From: an uncultured Planctomycetales bacterium
GTDB lineage: Bacteria > Planctomycetota > Planctomycetia > Isosphaerales > Isosphaeraceae
Direction: 5' to 3'
Assembly: GCA_903926465.1 (NCBI GenBank)
Contig: CAIYJE010000195.1
Coordinates: 1 to 64,000 of the forward strand
DNA length: 64,000 bases
Shown here: piece after piece, positions 17,653-27,007 of the stretch
Layout: the number at the start of each line of letters is the position of its first letter
How positions within the stretch are numbered: position 1 is the first letter of the stretch
Position numbers and translations under genes: made by a program
The notes under the pieces: model-generated
Told to the model about the DNA's origin: nothing
Databases searched by the model: none
The model's input: only the letters and a program-made list of their open reading frames with translations

Positions 17653-18696
17653 GTGTCTGGAACCATCAATCCGCTCGACCATCCCGTGTGCCTGGAAACC
17701 CCCAGACGGCTTGGGCACTCGGCCTGGATCGAACACATTCCGTTCGCGTTCTGGCTCACCTCGGTCCTGAAGCCACGCGTGCTGGTGGAACTGGGCGTGC
17801 ACCACGGCGTTTCCTTCTGCGCCTTTTGCCAGGCGGTGGGAAACCTGAGCCTGGATACCAGGACCTTTGGCGTAGACACCTGGGCCGGAGATCCGCACGC
17901 CGGCAATTACAGCGAGCCGGTGTTCCAGGATCTTCAGGCGCACCATGGGGCCCACTACGCCCGGTTCTCCAGCCTGCTCAGAATGGATTTTGATCAGGCT
18001 GCCAACCTGTTCTCAGCAGGTCAAATTGATCTCCTGCATATTGATGGCTACCACACGTATGAAGCCGCGCGCCATGACTTTGAGACCTGGCTCCCCAAGA
18101 TGAGCCAGCATGGGGTGATCTTGTTCCACGACGTAACCGAGCGCCAGACCGATTTCGGCGTCTGGAAGGTCTGGGAAGAACTGACGGCCCGCTACCCCAG
18201 CTTCACCTTTGGTCATGAGCACGGCCTGGGCGTGCTGGCGGTGGGAACCGAGCTGCCGCCAGCGGTGCGCACCCTGGTTTCCACCCAAGGCGCACCGGCC
18301 GACCAGCTTCGCGCGTTCTTTGAACAACTGGGGCAGCGAATTCGCTTCGGCATGGAACTGCAAACCGCCCAGCAGCATCTGGTCAGGCAACAGCAGCTCC
18401 TGACCGAACAGGACCAAATGCAGGCCGAACTCGGCCGGCTCCAGACCATCGTTACCCACCAGCAGCAACATATTCACCATGTTGAAGCGGAACACCAGCG
18501 CCTGATCCAGGCAGAAGCCGACCTGACCCGCCAGCTCGAACAGACCCGCCGTGAACAGGCCGAACTGGAATCGTCGACCGCCTGGAGACTGAGCCACCGG
18601 CTTTCAAGGCTGAGCAAGACCGTGGCCCCCGTGGGCACCAAACGCCGAGCCCTGCTGGTACCCGGCTCGCACGCCGTTGACCAGGGGCATGGCTGA
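17653..18696 (+). CDS. Class I SAM methyltransferase with coiled-coil tail
   Basis: This 347-residue protein is a Methyltransf_24-type enzyme: VLVELGVHHGVSFCAFCQAV is SAM-binding motif I, TFGVDTWAGDPHAG the acidic strand end, and LLHIDGYHTYEAARHDFETWLP with GVILFHDVTERQTDFGVWKVW the later motifs. From about residue 230 a long Gln/Glu-rich coiled coil (LVRQQQLLTEQDQMQAELGR) leads to ELESSTAWRLSHRLSRLSK at the C-terminus. The GTG start has GAGGAAG about nine bases upstream. It is the last gene of the run 11963-18696, 65 bases after the fused glycosyltransferase, and probably methylates a sugar on the same product. Confidence 0.85.
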   Translation: MSGTINPLDHPVCLETPRRLGHSAWIEHIPFAFWLTSVLKPRVLVELGVHHGVSFCAFCQAVGNLSLDTRTFGVDTWAGDPHAGNYSEPVFQDLQAHHGAHYARFSSLLRMDFDQAANLFSAGQIDLLHIDGYHTYEAARHDFETWLPKMSQHGVILFHDVTERQTDFGVWKVWEELTARYPSFTFGHEHGLGVLAVGTELPPAVRTLVSTQGAPADQLRAFFEQLGQRIRFGMELQTAQQHLVRQQQLLTEQDQMQAELGRLQTIVTHQQQHIHHVEAEHQRLIQAEADLTRQLEQTRREQAELESSTAWRLSHRLSRLSKTVAPVGTKRRALLVPGSHAVDQGHG

Positions 18697-18794
18697 GAAC
18701 AGCCTCTGGAAAACCCCTGAAAACTTGCCGGCCAAAGGCATCACTCGCTCACACGCTGGGCGATGAGGAACACGGCGGCCGCTGGACCGCTGGC

Positions 18795-19493
18795 TCACAG
18801 CTTGCGGAAGTAAATGTCTTTAAACTGCACGGTCATCGGCTCGCCTGATCGCAGTTGCAAGCCCAGGAACCCGCTCAGGTCATACTGGCCGTCTTCTTGA
18901 TCGATCAACTCGGTACTCTTGACTCCGTTGATTTCCAGAATGATGTGCTGACCTTGGGCCGTGATGTGATAGTCGTTCCACTCGCCGGGTGGTTTCATGG
19001 TGGCCATGGCACCCAGATCGGTGGCCGTGCGTTGGCCGGTTGCGTCTATGACTGACTTTTTCCCATTGGCGGCCAGCAATTCCGGACCCTTACGCGTGTG
19101 CAACTCATCACACACGCCACCCAGATAAGGCCCGCTCTGATAAATGTCGGCCTGGTACCCAACCGCCAGCCCATCGGGCCTGAGCACGCTGCGGAACTGA
19201 ACCCCTGAGTTGCCGCCGTTCCCCGTCACTCGAAATTTGAGTTTCAACTCAAAATCCGCAACGTCACCCCCCTGCCACACCATGAATTGATTCGATTTGC
19301 AAGGGTTCTCAAGGGTCGACTGCCCGGTGATGGCCCCATCACGCACCGACCAGTAACTCATCTCCAGCGCCTTCCAGCCCTTCAACGTTTGACCATCGAA
19401 CAGCGACTGAAATTCCGCTTCGGGCCTGGCTCCAGCCGTCAAGACGGCCAATAGGCAAAACGCGACCGGTGCCAGGAAAGATCTGGGGTTCAT
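18795..19493 (-). CDS. DUF1080 (3-keto-disaccharide hydrolase-like) secreted protein
   Basis: This 232-residue exported protein has a signal peptide (about 1-22, FLAPVAFCLLAVLTAGA) followed directly by a DUF1080 beta-sandwich. Family marks are FQSLFDGQTLKGWKAL, YWSVRDGAITGQS, DFELKLKFRVTGNGGNSGVQFRS, GYQADIYQSGPYLGGVCDE, EWNDYHITAQGQHIILEING and the ending TVQFKDIYFRKL. The family is abundant in planctomycetes, and some members act on 3-keto-glycosides. Gene context does not say which sugar. It is monocistronic as far as visible, facing the end of the glycan operon across ~100 bases. Confidence 0.9.
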   Translation of the reverse strand: MNPRSFLAPVAFCLLAVLTAGARPEAEFQSLFDGQTLKGWKALEMSYWSVRDGAITGQSTLENPCKSNQFMVWQGGDVADFELKLKFRVTGNGGNSGVQFRSVLRPDGLAVGYQADIYQSGPYLGGVCDELHTRKGPELLAANGKKSVIDATGQRTATDLGAMATMKPPGEWNDYHITAQGQHIILEINGVKSTELIDQEDGQYDLSGFLGLQLRSGEPMTVQFKDIYFRKL

Positions 19494-19709
19494 GATAAGT
19501 CACATCCTGATCTGGAATTCTCATGGGGTTCAAGCCAAAGACCTCTTCAGGCGGGTCTTGAGGCCGGAGTTCCCAATGGTAACACCCCTCCCGCCGCGTT
19601 GTGTGGTGTTTTCTCCAGTTCCGGCCGTAAGCATTCTCCAGCCTGTTCCCCAAGCGGGCCCCACCACGCGCTTGAAGCAGGCTGGGGTGAAGGAGTTTAC
19701 GAGCGGCCG

Positions 19710-21770
19710 TCAGCCGGCTCCCAGTTTGGCCAGCGCTTGTGCCAGGGCTTCGGCGGTTTCACCCAGGGCCCAGACCGCCGCCACCGCCAGGCAGAGGGCT
19801 TCTTCATCGGTCAGCCCCAGTTCCTGCCCTTGCAACTCTTTGAGCACACTGCGGGCACCCGCCAGCACCTTGGCATCGCAGCCAAGCCGGCAGGCTTCCG
19901 CCCCACCGCCGGGCACCAGCACCAGGGCCGAGGTATGGGCAGGGCCGGCTTCCAGATAGACACAAGGGCCGCCGGCCGCCTGATGCGCCGCCAGAGCCGG
20001 CAGGTCGGCCGCCGGCCCCACCAGCAGCACCCGCCCCTTGGCTTTCTCCACCATTGCGTCCAGGTGCGGGTTGGTGGCCCATAAAACGCTGGTGCCGCTG
20101 TCTTGCACCACCTCCAAAACGCACCGCTCGGCGCGGAACAGATTCTCGGAAGGATGCTCAAAGCCCCAGCCTGGCAAGGGTAGCTCGGCATGCTCGTCCA
20201 GGCCGGTCACCACGCCCACGGCGCAACGGTCAAAGCCCAGGCCGTCCATCAGCACATCGCGGCGGCCCACCTCAACCACGGCCACTTCCAGCTGGGGGTT
20301 GAGCAACAGCGAGCGGGTTGCGTCAAATGCGCAGGTGAACCGGCCGTGTAAATCGTGGCCGTTCAGCCGCAAGCCATGCCCCGCATGACCAATCCCGGTT
20401 CGTTCAAGTGCGTGCAGTAAGCCTTCGACCAGACGGCCAACCTTGTACCGTTCGGGGCCGCCAGCCAGGGCCACCAGTGGCAACCGGCCCTGGACTCCCT
20501 GGGGGAACACCCGCTCAAGCAGCAGTTCGACAATCGGCCGGGGCTGGTTGGTCCGGGGTGGGAGAAAGGGAGAGAGGTCCGGTCGCCCCTCGATTGATCG
20601 CACCACACCCCCCTGCGCTTTCAAGGGGCGATCAATGGCCTTGGCAATCACCACCACGGTGGCCACGTCCAGCCCCACTAGCCGCACGGCGTCGGCCGCT
20701 TGCTGGGCGGTCTCCAGGGCAACGCGATCGGTCACATCGTGGACCGGAACATCGACCGTGCCGGGGTCGGGGTCGGGAACCGCGGCGGCGGCCACCATCC
20801 GGCCATCGATCATCAAGAGTTCGAACCGGTCGCCCTCAACCACCTGTTCCACGGCCACATAGGAAGAGATCATGACCGCCGCCGCAAACGCGGCCTCGAT
20901 CTCTTCACGGGTCGAGAGAGGCGCACTGATTCCTGGCCCTCGGTCACGATACTGCGGCTTGACGATGACGGGGAGACCAAGCGACTCGGCCTCTTCCCAG
21001 GCCGCCTTGGCCGAGTGAACCCGTTCTCCCTGGGGCACAGGAACGCTGAGCGACTCCAGCAAGGGGCGGTAAATGGACCGGTCATCGGCAATTTCTTCAG
21101 CCACCGCCGGCGTGGTTTCGGTGGCCGTGCCGTGGATCCGTCGCATCTGTTTGCCTTGCCCCATCATCAGCAGGCCCAGTTCCCCCATTTGCACGCACGG
21201 AATTCCGCGGGTCCGGGCGGTTGCCTGCAAGGCCCTGGTGGTGGGGTCGAGAACGGCTGCGGTGCCGACCGCCGCTCGAATTCTGGCCACGGCCGCCGGA
21301 ACATCAAAGCGGGTATCGGCATAGGCGGCCTGGATCAAAACCAGGGCCTCGTTCACCGCGGCCCTCGCCAGTTGAAAATCATCGCACCGGATCACCACCC
21401 GGTAAATCCGCTCTGCGTGGTGCATGGCCCGGGCCCGGCCATAGCCCACATTGGTACCGGCCAGGGTCTGCAGCTCCAGCGAGACATGCTCCAGAATATG
21501 CGCGGGGTACGTGCCATCCCGTAATCGCTGGAAAAATCCCCCGCGTTCACCCACCGAGCAGCGGTGCTCGATCATGGTTGGCAGCCAGGCCATCAGCCGG
21601 TCATTGAAACCGGGAACGTCGGTTGAGGCCGTCTCGGTCAGCGGGCCCAGATCTACCCACAGTTCCAGCGCAGGGTGATTGGTCCACAGGTTGGGCCCCC
21701 GCAGTTCATGAATGGTCTGAACCTGGAGTAACGGCCAGTCGCCGGGAAAGTCGTTTGACAAGTGATCCAC
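19710..21770 (-). CDS. Cyanophycin synthetase homologue with degenerate active sites
   Basis: This 686-residue protein follows the layout of cyanophycin synthetase (CphA): an N-terminal domain (VQTIHELRGPNLWTNHPALELWVDLG, YPAHILEHVSLELQTLAGTNVGYGRA), an ATP-grasp domain (about 225-400, LGLPVIVKPQYRDRGPGIS, VAVEQVVEGDRFELLMIDGRMVAA) and a Mur-ligase-like C-terminal domain. It is about 200 residues shorter than usual. Key sites differ: the Mur P-loop, normally GTNGKTT, reads GGPERYKV, and the ATP-grasp E-x-N before AP reads S-x-E (GGVVRSIEGRPD). GTG is chosen as start because GAGAAAGG lies six bases upstream. It is probably not a functional polymerase, perhaps a partner or regulator (inference). 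Confidence 0.75.
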   Translation of the reverse strand: MDHLSNDFPGDWPLLQVQTIHELRGPNLWTNHPALELWVDLGPLTETASTDVPGFNDRLMAWLPTMIEHRCSVGERGGFFQRLRDGTYPAHILEHVSLELQTLAGTNVGYGRARAMHHAERIYRVVIRCDDFQLARAAVNEALVLIQAAYADTRFDVPAAVARIRAAVGTAAVLDPTTRALQATARTRGIPCVQMGELGLLMMGQGKQMRRIHGTATETTPAVAEEIADDRSIYRPLLESLSVPVPQGERVHSAKAAWEEAESLGLPVIVKPQYRDRGPGISAPLSTREEIEAAFAAAVMISSYVAVEQVVEGDRFELLMIDGRMVAAAAVPDPDPGTVDVPVHDVTDRVALETAQQAADAVRLVGLDVATVVVIAKAIDRPLKAQGGVVRSIEGRPDLSPFLPPRTNQPRPIVELLLERVFPQGVQGRLPLVALAGGPERYKVGRLVEGLLHALERTGIGHAGHGLRLNGHDLHGRFTCAFDATRSLLLNPQLEVAVVEVGRRDVLMDGLGFDRCAVGVVTGLDEHAELPLPGWGFEHPSENLFRAERCVLEVVQDSGTSVLWATNPHLDAMVEKAKGRVLLVGPAADLPALAAHQAAGGPCVYLEAGPAHTSALVLVPGGGAEACRLGCDAKVLAGARSVLKELQGQELGLTDEEALCLAVAAVWALGETAEALAQALAKLGAG

Positions 21771-21873
21771 GTGCGACCTTTCTCAAATTGGGGGCAAGGT
21801 ACTGGTAGAAAGCGAACCGGCCGCCAGGAGCCCGCAGCGAAGATCCAGGAACGCGGCGGCCAGGGTATCCGGG

Positions 21874-22434
21874 TCAGGGCTTCTGAGACCAAAGCGTGCG
21901 GCTGGCCCGATCCGCAAGGGCTTCTGGATAACCGCTCGTGGTGACAAACGATCGGACGGCGTCGGTCTGGCCCCAGGCTACCAGTTCCAGGTAGGTGCGC
22001 CCGGCACCCACCGGCAAGCCCGAGGCCTCAAACAACTCGACCCAGCCATCATCACCATCGGTCCTTACCCACACAATCCAGAGTGGCCGCAGCAAACTCG
22101 GATCAGCAGCCCGATAGAGCCGCACCGAGCCCCAGTCTGGCCGTTCCACATGCTCAAAATAATAGTCAACCGCCGTCAGCACCGGTTCCGGGATCCGGGT
22201 CCGGGCCTGAGGCATACGTACGTCCACCAGAACCCCCGGCTGAAACGGGCCCAGTTCGGGTCCAGCCGCCTGGTGGGCTGCAAAGACCGCCTGATGGTGC
22301 TGCCTGATCAAACGTTCAAAAAAGGCCCGGTCAGACTCACGAGCCGGCCGGCCGGCCAGCGAATTGCCAGGGCCTGAATCCACGGCGGTGCAGCCCAACA
22401 CCACCAGCAGCCAGGCGGAAACGATCACAATCAT
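21874..22434 (-). CDS. Predicted lipoprotein, unknown function
   Basis: This 186-residue protein has a short hydrophobic start (MIVIVSAWLLVVLGC) ending in a lipobox VLGC, so it is probably lipid-anchored at Cys15. The mature part has no domain I recognise. It contains RAFFERLIRQHHQAVFAAHQ, VLTAVDYYFEHVERPDWG, PLWIVWVRTDGDDGWVELFE and a short acidic/aromatic pattern. It lies upstream of the CphA-like gene on the same strand with a 103-base gap and may be in the same operon. Confidence 0.65.
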   Translation of the reverse strand: MIVIVSAWLLVVLGCTAVDSGPGNSLAGRPARESDRAFFERLIRQHHQAVFAAHQAAGPELGPFQPGVLVDVRMPQARTRIPEPVLTAVDYYFEHVERPDWGSVRLYRAADPSLLRPLWIVWVRTDGDDGWVELFEASGLPVGAGRTYLELVAWGQTDAVRSFVTTSGYPEALADRASRTLWSQKP

Positions 22435-22607
22435 GCGGATTCCAACCGGCCCGGTGGGCCGCAGTTCCAGCGCACAGGGAAGCCCCCCCTCTGCAAGACT
22501 GCCGCCATGTTACCCGAACTTCCGGTTGGCGGGCACGCCCCCCGCAACCCAACCCCAACGCTTCCCCCCTGCCCATGGCCTGAACCAAACCAGGGGGAAC
22601 ATGCAGG

Positions 22608-23468
22608 TTAACGCTTGCTCGATACCAGGGCCGCCTTTTCTGCTCGACAGTGCGGGCAGGGCTCAAAATGCCGGCAGTACCAGCCATCGTGATCCAGGAG
22701 ATCAGGATGCGGTACCGGAGGGTTCAGGCCCACCTCTCGGTAACCCGCCTCAATCAGCGGTTCCGGGTTGGCCACGGCACTGCTGGCAAAGCGCAACATT
22801 CTCAACCCGCGATAACTGAGCAGGGGCTCGTCCGTATAGGGCCGCACACACATGTAACCACAATCATGCAGCCGAGGATCAGACTCCAATGCCTGCCGGA
22901 TCGACTCACTCACACCCAGATGGAAGGCATCATGGAACAAGACATAGCCCCCGTCTGCCAGGTAAGGCAGCGACCCCGCCAGGTCGGCCGCACACTGGCG
23001 ATGGGTATGAAGCCCGTCAATGAAAACCAGATCGAAGAACCCATTGGCAACCTGGTACGCCTCGGGAATGGCCTCGGGGGACGGCCTGGAGATCAGATGG
23101 AACCGACCATGAAACAACGACTTCTTGACCGTGATGTCCGGACCCGGGTCAATCCCGATCACCTGGCCTCGACCGTTATCCTCCATGGCGCAGGAAATGA
23201 TGGCCGCCGAGCCGCCATGACGGGAGCCAATCTCCAGAACCCGCTGGGGGCGGGTTCCGCGAATGAAGGCGAACAGGAACAGCCGTTCCTCGATACTCAT
23301 CTCACTGGGCACGCGATACACAATGCCCACCCGCTCCTGGCTGGTCATCCGGTTCAGGTAGGGAATCGAAATTCGCTCCTTGAGGCTCTTCCATCCCTTG
23401 GCCACGGATTTCTTGACCCGTCTCACCGACTGTTTGAGCGGACCTGGTGCTGAATTCTGGGCTGACAT
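22608..23468 (-). CDS. Class I SAM methyltransferase (Methyltransf_24 type)
   Basis: This 286-residue protein resembles cephalosporin-hydroxylase/rhamnosyl O-methyltransferase-like enzymes. It has a basic N-terminus, then RVLEIGSRHGGSAAIISCAM (SAM motif I), GRGQVIGIDPGPDI, FDLVFIDGLHTHRQCAADLAG and DGGYVLFHDAFHLGVSESIRQAL. A short C-terminal tail contains a CRHFEPCPHC cysteine/histidine cluster that could bind a metal. GGAG lies seven bases before the ATG. It is divergent from the GT2 gene at 24012. Confidence 0.85.
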   Translation of the reverse strand: MSAQNSAPGPLKQSVRRVKKSVAKGWKSLKERISIPYLNRMTSQERVGIVYRVPSEMSIEERLFLFAFIRGTRPQRVLEIGSRHGGSAAIISCAMEDNGRGQVIGIDPGPDITVKKSLFHGRFHLISRPSPEAIPEAYQVANGFFDLVFIDGLHTHRQCAADLAGSLPYLADGGYVLFHDAFHLGVSESIRQALESDPRLHDCGYMCVRPYTDEPLLSYRGLRMLRFASSAVANPEPLIEAGYREVGLNPPVPHPDLLDHDGWYCRHFEPCPHCRAEKAALVSSKR

Positions 23469-24011
23469 TACGAACTCCGCTGCATGCCGTCTAAAGAATC
23501 CCCTGCTCCACTGAATTTCAAACTAAGTTTTAACCGATTCCCGAGGCCATGTGCGGCCACCCCACCCTGATTCAGCAGACAGAAGTATCAATTGTTACAA
23601 AAGCATGAATGCTAACCATGCAATGCCCCTCATTTTCGTGGAATTAAGATTCACCGTTGAAAAATCTCCACGGCCGTGTCATTGTCCATACAACGATGGC
23701 ACCACCCTTCGAAGAAGAAGTTCGTGGCCCAGTGACGCTACTTCCACACGGAAGGCGGGGTTCATCTTGCAGGCTCGTGGGGAATGCCCCCAACCGATCC
23801 AGCCACCCCACGGCTCCTTGACACGGAACGTACCATCCCTTGTGAACCCGTGGCCGCTGGCCAATGGCGTCGCACCGGGCGTTCCAAGAAAGAAACAGTC
23901 GGGGACGGAACGTCGTTTAAGATCACAGGTAGCTGATCTTGGCAATTCCCAGCGTGGTACCTTGGACTGGTTGGGGATAGCTTCGCTCCTAAGGGTTTCG
24001 AGTACATTCCG
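23469..24011. other. Divergent intergenic region
   Basis: These 543 bases lie between the methyltransferase (minus) and GT2 (plus) genes. The part from about 23510 to 23700 is richer in A and T than its surroundings. Short frames on both strands look non-coding. No repeat copy or named site was recognised. Confidence 0.4.
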
Positions 24012-24992
24012 ATGAGAATTGACCTGGATACCGAGGTCGAGTTGGATCAGGAAGCGACGAGGATTAGAACAGGGACCACGGGCGCGGTCACGGTAATCAT
24101 CCCTTCCTATCAAGGAGGGGTGGATCTACTGCAGTGTTTGCAGTCACTGGAGGCAAGCACCTATGGAAAGCTGCAACTGCTGGTGGTGGATAATGCCTCC
24201 AACGATGGTTCGGTTGAAGCGGCGCACCGCCAGTTCGAATCGGTAGAGTTTGTGCGCAATACCACCAACGTCGGCTTTGGTGCCGCCTGTAATCAGGGGA
24301 TCCGCCAGGCCATGGAGCGGGGCGACGAGTTCGTGCTCCTGATCAACCAGGACACCCTGGTGGCTCCTGACCTGATTGAGAAGCTTGTGGCCTGTGCAGA
24401 CCGTTATCCCCGCGCCGGCGTGATTGGCGCCAAGACCCTTTCAAGCCAACCGATGCCTGACGGCTCGACCCGGCTGCTATATGCCGGTGCCTGGAAGCGA
24501 ATCTTGCCCTTATGGCAATCCATTCCAGGCATTGGAAAAGCGGACCAAGGCTTGGTGACGCAGCCGATCCAGGTTGATTATGTGTGGGGCCACGGCATGC
24601 TCTTGCGAACCGCCGCCTTGCGCGAGGTCGGCCTGTTTGATCCTGGCTTTTTCATGTATTACGAAGACATGGACCTCTGTCTGCGCATGCAGGAAGCCGG
24701 CTGGCAGATCTGGTGCGACCCCCAATCGCTGATGTGGCACGATGTCGAAGACGGTGCCCGGGCTCAGAAATCGGATCGCTGGCGCTGGAACCTGAAGGTG
24801 GAAAGCGCTCGCCATTTCCACCGCAAGCGGTACGCGTTGCTCACGGCGGAACTGCTGCTGTTTGCCACCATTGTGCGTGAGGCCGCGGCTCTGGCGTGGG
24901 ACGGCCATTTCCAGGCATTGCGTCACCTATGTGGGGCCTGGTGCGGGTGCACTTGGGGCCAGGCTTCTCCCCACGCGTACCGGCCGTCTTGA
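24012..24992 (+). CDS. GT2 family glycosyltransferase, rhamnosyltransferase-like
   Basis: This 326-residue protein is close to the WbbL/rhamnosyltransferase group of GT2. It has VTVIIPSYQGGVDLLQCLQSL, LLVVDNASNDGSVEAA, VRNTTNVGFGAACNQGIRQA, FVLLINQDTLVAPDLI (metal-site region) and FFMYYEDMDLCLRMQEAGWQI (catalytic ED). A C-terminal stretch RHFHRKRYALLTAELLLFATIVREAAAL has a hydrophobic, possibly membrane-associated helix. The ATG at 24012 lacks a strong ribosome-binding site, so the exact start is less certain than the family. Confidence 0.85.
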   Translation: MRIDLDTEVELDQEATRIRTGTTGAVTVIIPSYQGGVDLLQCLQSLEASTYGKLQLLVVDNASNDGSVEAAHRQFESVEFVRNTTNVGFGAACNQGIRQAMERGDEFVLLINQDTLVAPDLIEKLVACADRYPRAGVIGAKTLSSQPMPDGSTRLLYAGAWKRILPLWQSIPGIGKADQGLVTQPIQVDYVWGHGMLLRTAALREVGLFDPGFFMYYEDMDLCLRMQEAGWQIWCDPQSLMWHDVEDGARAQKSDRWRWNLKVESARHFHRKRYALLTAELLLFATIVREAAALAWDGHFQALRHLCGAWCGCTWGQASPHAYRPS

Positions 24993-25182
24993 GCTGACCG
25001 GCCCCCCCTTTTTTTCTGGCTTGTGCCCAGGATTTTACGGGCGATACCGTAGGGTGTTGCCAAGGACTGAGGGGGCAAGGCCGCCCCCACTCGGCCTGAG
25101 CGTTTTCAACGCTTGGGGTCTCCCCGCGAATGGCCAATTCGGCAACCTCTCGGCCCGAAAAAAACGTGTGTGAGAGCGGGCC

Positions 25183-25210
25183 CAGCCCTGATCGCCGGGG
25201 ATCAAGGGCT
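25183..25210. terminator. Hairpin between convergent genes
   Basis: AGCCCTGATC (25183-25192) pairs with GATCAAGGGCT (25200-25210) with one bulged base. It lies 50 bases from the stop of the minus-strand methyltransferase gene at 25260 and about 190 bases after the plus-strand GT2 gene. A bidirectional terminator role is inferred from position. The rest of the gap 24993-25259 shows no gene. Confidence 0.4.
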
Positions 25211-25259
25211 GACTTTGGTCCGTTTTGGGCCATTCAACATCGTCCGTCTAGGGCTGGGC

Positions 25260-26003
25260 TCAGGCAAAATGGTCAGCCAGAAAACGGTCGAACGTCTCGG
25301 GAGGCCGCAAATCGAGCAAATCATCACGCCTGGATTCCAGATCCTGGTATGTCAGCGCGTCAATTTCGGTCTCGCTGAAGGGAAGTTGCGTCGGGTTGGT
25401 TCCCCGGGTGACAATCCCCAACCCAAAATCTGAGTCCAGCACAAACGTGCGAACATCGGTGCGAAGCGACCGGAGCATCACAACGGCCTTCCAGACATCA
25501 CCGCACCAGCGCGTATCACCATCATGAGGGAAGGTTTTCAGGGCCTCGGCATGAGAATAAGCACGCAGGCCGATTCGCTCCGAGGGCGGATTGCAATCAT
25601 GCATCACGATCACCCCGTTCGGGCTCAGTACGTCTAAACAGTTAATCACATCTTGATAAGCTTGTTCATAGGTATGCAAGCCATCCACCAGCGCCACGTC
25701 TATGGTTTGTGCCCCCAAGATCGATTGGCGATTCGCAAAAAATTCGTCACTGGTCATCTGCAATAAGCGAACCTTCTCGGAAGAGAGAAGGTTGTGCAGG
25801 CCCATCGTAATTCGACCACGCCACGGGACGATGGGGTTGGGATCCACACCCAGCTTGTTCTTGGCGTGGATCGGCAGCAAACTCTGGCCGAGCTCCACCC
25901 CAATTTCCAGGTAGGTTTGGCCACCGAGCCGGGTCAACAGTTCTTGGATAATCGACTTGCGGTCCAGGAATGAGGCCGTGCGAACGGGAAGAGAGTCGAT
26001 CAT
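25260..26003 (-). CDS. Class I SAM methyltransferase (Methyltransf_24 type)
   Basis: This 247-residue protein has TYLEIGVELGQSLLPIHAKN (SAM motif I), LGVDPNPIVPW, IDVALVDGLHTYEQAYQDVI and NGVIVMHDCNPPSERI, the order typical of Methyltransf_24 enzymes. The ATG at 26003 has AAAAAGGTGA about six bases upstream. A GTG nine bases earlier (26012) overlaps the stop of the upstream GT2 gene as GTGA and is an alternative start. Either way, the two genes are tightly coupled. Confidence 0.85.
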   Translation of the reverse strand: MIDSLPVRTASFLDRKSIIQELLTRLGGQTYLEIGVELGQSLLPIHAKNKLGVDPNPIVPWRGRITMGLHNLLSSEKVRLLQMTSDEFFANRQSILGAQTIDVALVDGLHTYEQAYQDVINCLDVLSPNGVIVMHDCNPPSERIGLRAYSHAEALKTFPHDGDTRWCGDVWKAVVMLRSLRTDVRTFVLDSDFGLGIVTRGTNPTQLPFSETEIDALTYQDLESRRDDLLDLRPPETFDRFLADHFA

Positions 26004-26008
26004 GATGC

Positions 26009-27007
26009 TCACCTTTTTGACCCTTGACTATCGATCCAACCCATGCCCGAAACATCTTGAACCAAGGTTAAGACCTGCTGTTTCAAGCGGTCCAATTTCT
26101 TCTGCCACACCAGCGGGGAAAACTTGTCCGGCACCAGTTCGGACCTGAGCGAATTCCTGGGAAGTTCTCCCCAGAACACGAGCGGCTTGCTGGGATAACG
26201 ATAATCATGCCCCCGAAGGGCACGGTATTCTCGATTGTACTGGGCAAACAGTTGCCGTTGCCTGGGAGCATTGGTGGACACCCCACCATGCACCTGGTGG
26301 AACGTCGCTTCTCCCTGTAACACCACGGCCGTTGAGTCCGAAAGCTCGCACGCGCGAGACCATGTGTCCAGATTCGCCAGACCGCCCCCCGGAATCTGGA
26401 AGCCGGCATCATAACCGCCCAGCTCGGTCCAGAGAGACCGAGTCATGAACAGACTGTTGCTCTCGCTAATCGGGTCATACCAGGTGGGTCCCGAGGATTC
26501 ATCAAAGACGGAAACGTCCAAGAGTTTGTAACCGTCGCTTTCCCAGCCACAATCCGCCAGCAACTGGTCTTCCACCGCCTGGTTGTAACCTCTGGCCATG
26601 GAGAGGCGCTGAAACTGGGGCCCCAGATAACGGCCACGTGAGCCCACGAATGCGCGCTTATGGGTTTGCAAGGCGGCTCGGGCTTCCACCAGCAAACCGG
26701 GCGACGCCAGTCTTGCGCCATCAATGAACACGCCGATAATCTCCCCAGACGACTGTCTGAGGCCCTGATTGATCGCCGCGACGGGACTGGAAGACTGGAC
26801 CTCGGTGGATTCGATCCTCAGATTCAGGTCAAGGTGGGCAAAATCCGCTAGCTGGGGGGGCTTCGCCGAGCCGTTGTCGAGCACAAGGACTTCGTAATCG
26901 TCACGCGGGATACCCCGTTGATAGGCGGCCGACAGCGAGAACAACGTTCTGGGAAGTTCCCGCGGGAGATTGTAGCTAACCACCACCACCGACAAGGAAA
27001 CAGACAT
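26009..27007 (-). CDS. GT2-like glycosyltransferase
   Basis: This 332-residue protein starts with VSLSVVVVSYNLPRELPRTL and YEVLVLDNGSAKPPQ, then VAAINQGLRQSSGEIIGVFIDGARLASPG, where IDGA takes the usual DxD place, and a late GGYDAGFQIPGGGLANLDTWSRACE in place of the ED motif. The match to GT2 is clear at the N-terminus and weaker later. The start at 27007 puts the first strand at once; an upstream in-frame start at 27148 would add a 47-residue leader without the family pattern. It is the first gene of a two-gene unit with methyltransferase 25260-26003. Confidence 0.78.
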   Translation of the reverse strand: MSVSLSVVVVSYNLPRELPRTLFSLSAAYQRGIPRDDYEVLVLDNGSAKPPQLADFAHLDLNLRIESTEVQSSSPVAAINQGLRQSSGEIIGVFIDGARLASPGLLVEARAALQTHKRAFVGSRGRYLGPQFQRLSMARGYNQAVEDQLLADCGWESDGYKLLDVSVFDESSGPTWYDPISESNSLFMTRSLWTELGGYDAGFQIPGGGLANLDTWSRACELSDSTAVVLQGEATFHQVHGGVSTNAPRQRQLFAQYNREYRALRGHDYRYPSKPLVFWGELPRNSLRSELVPDKFSPLVWQKKLDRLKQQVLTLVQDVSGMGWIDSQGSKR

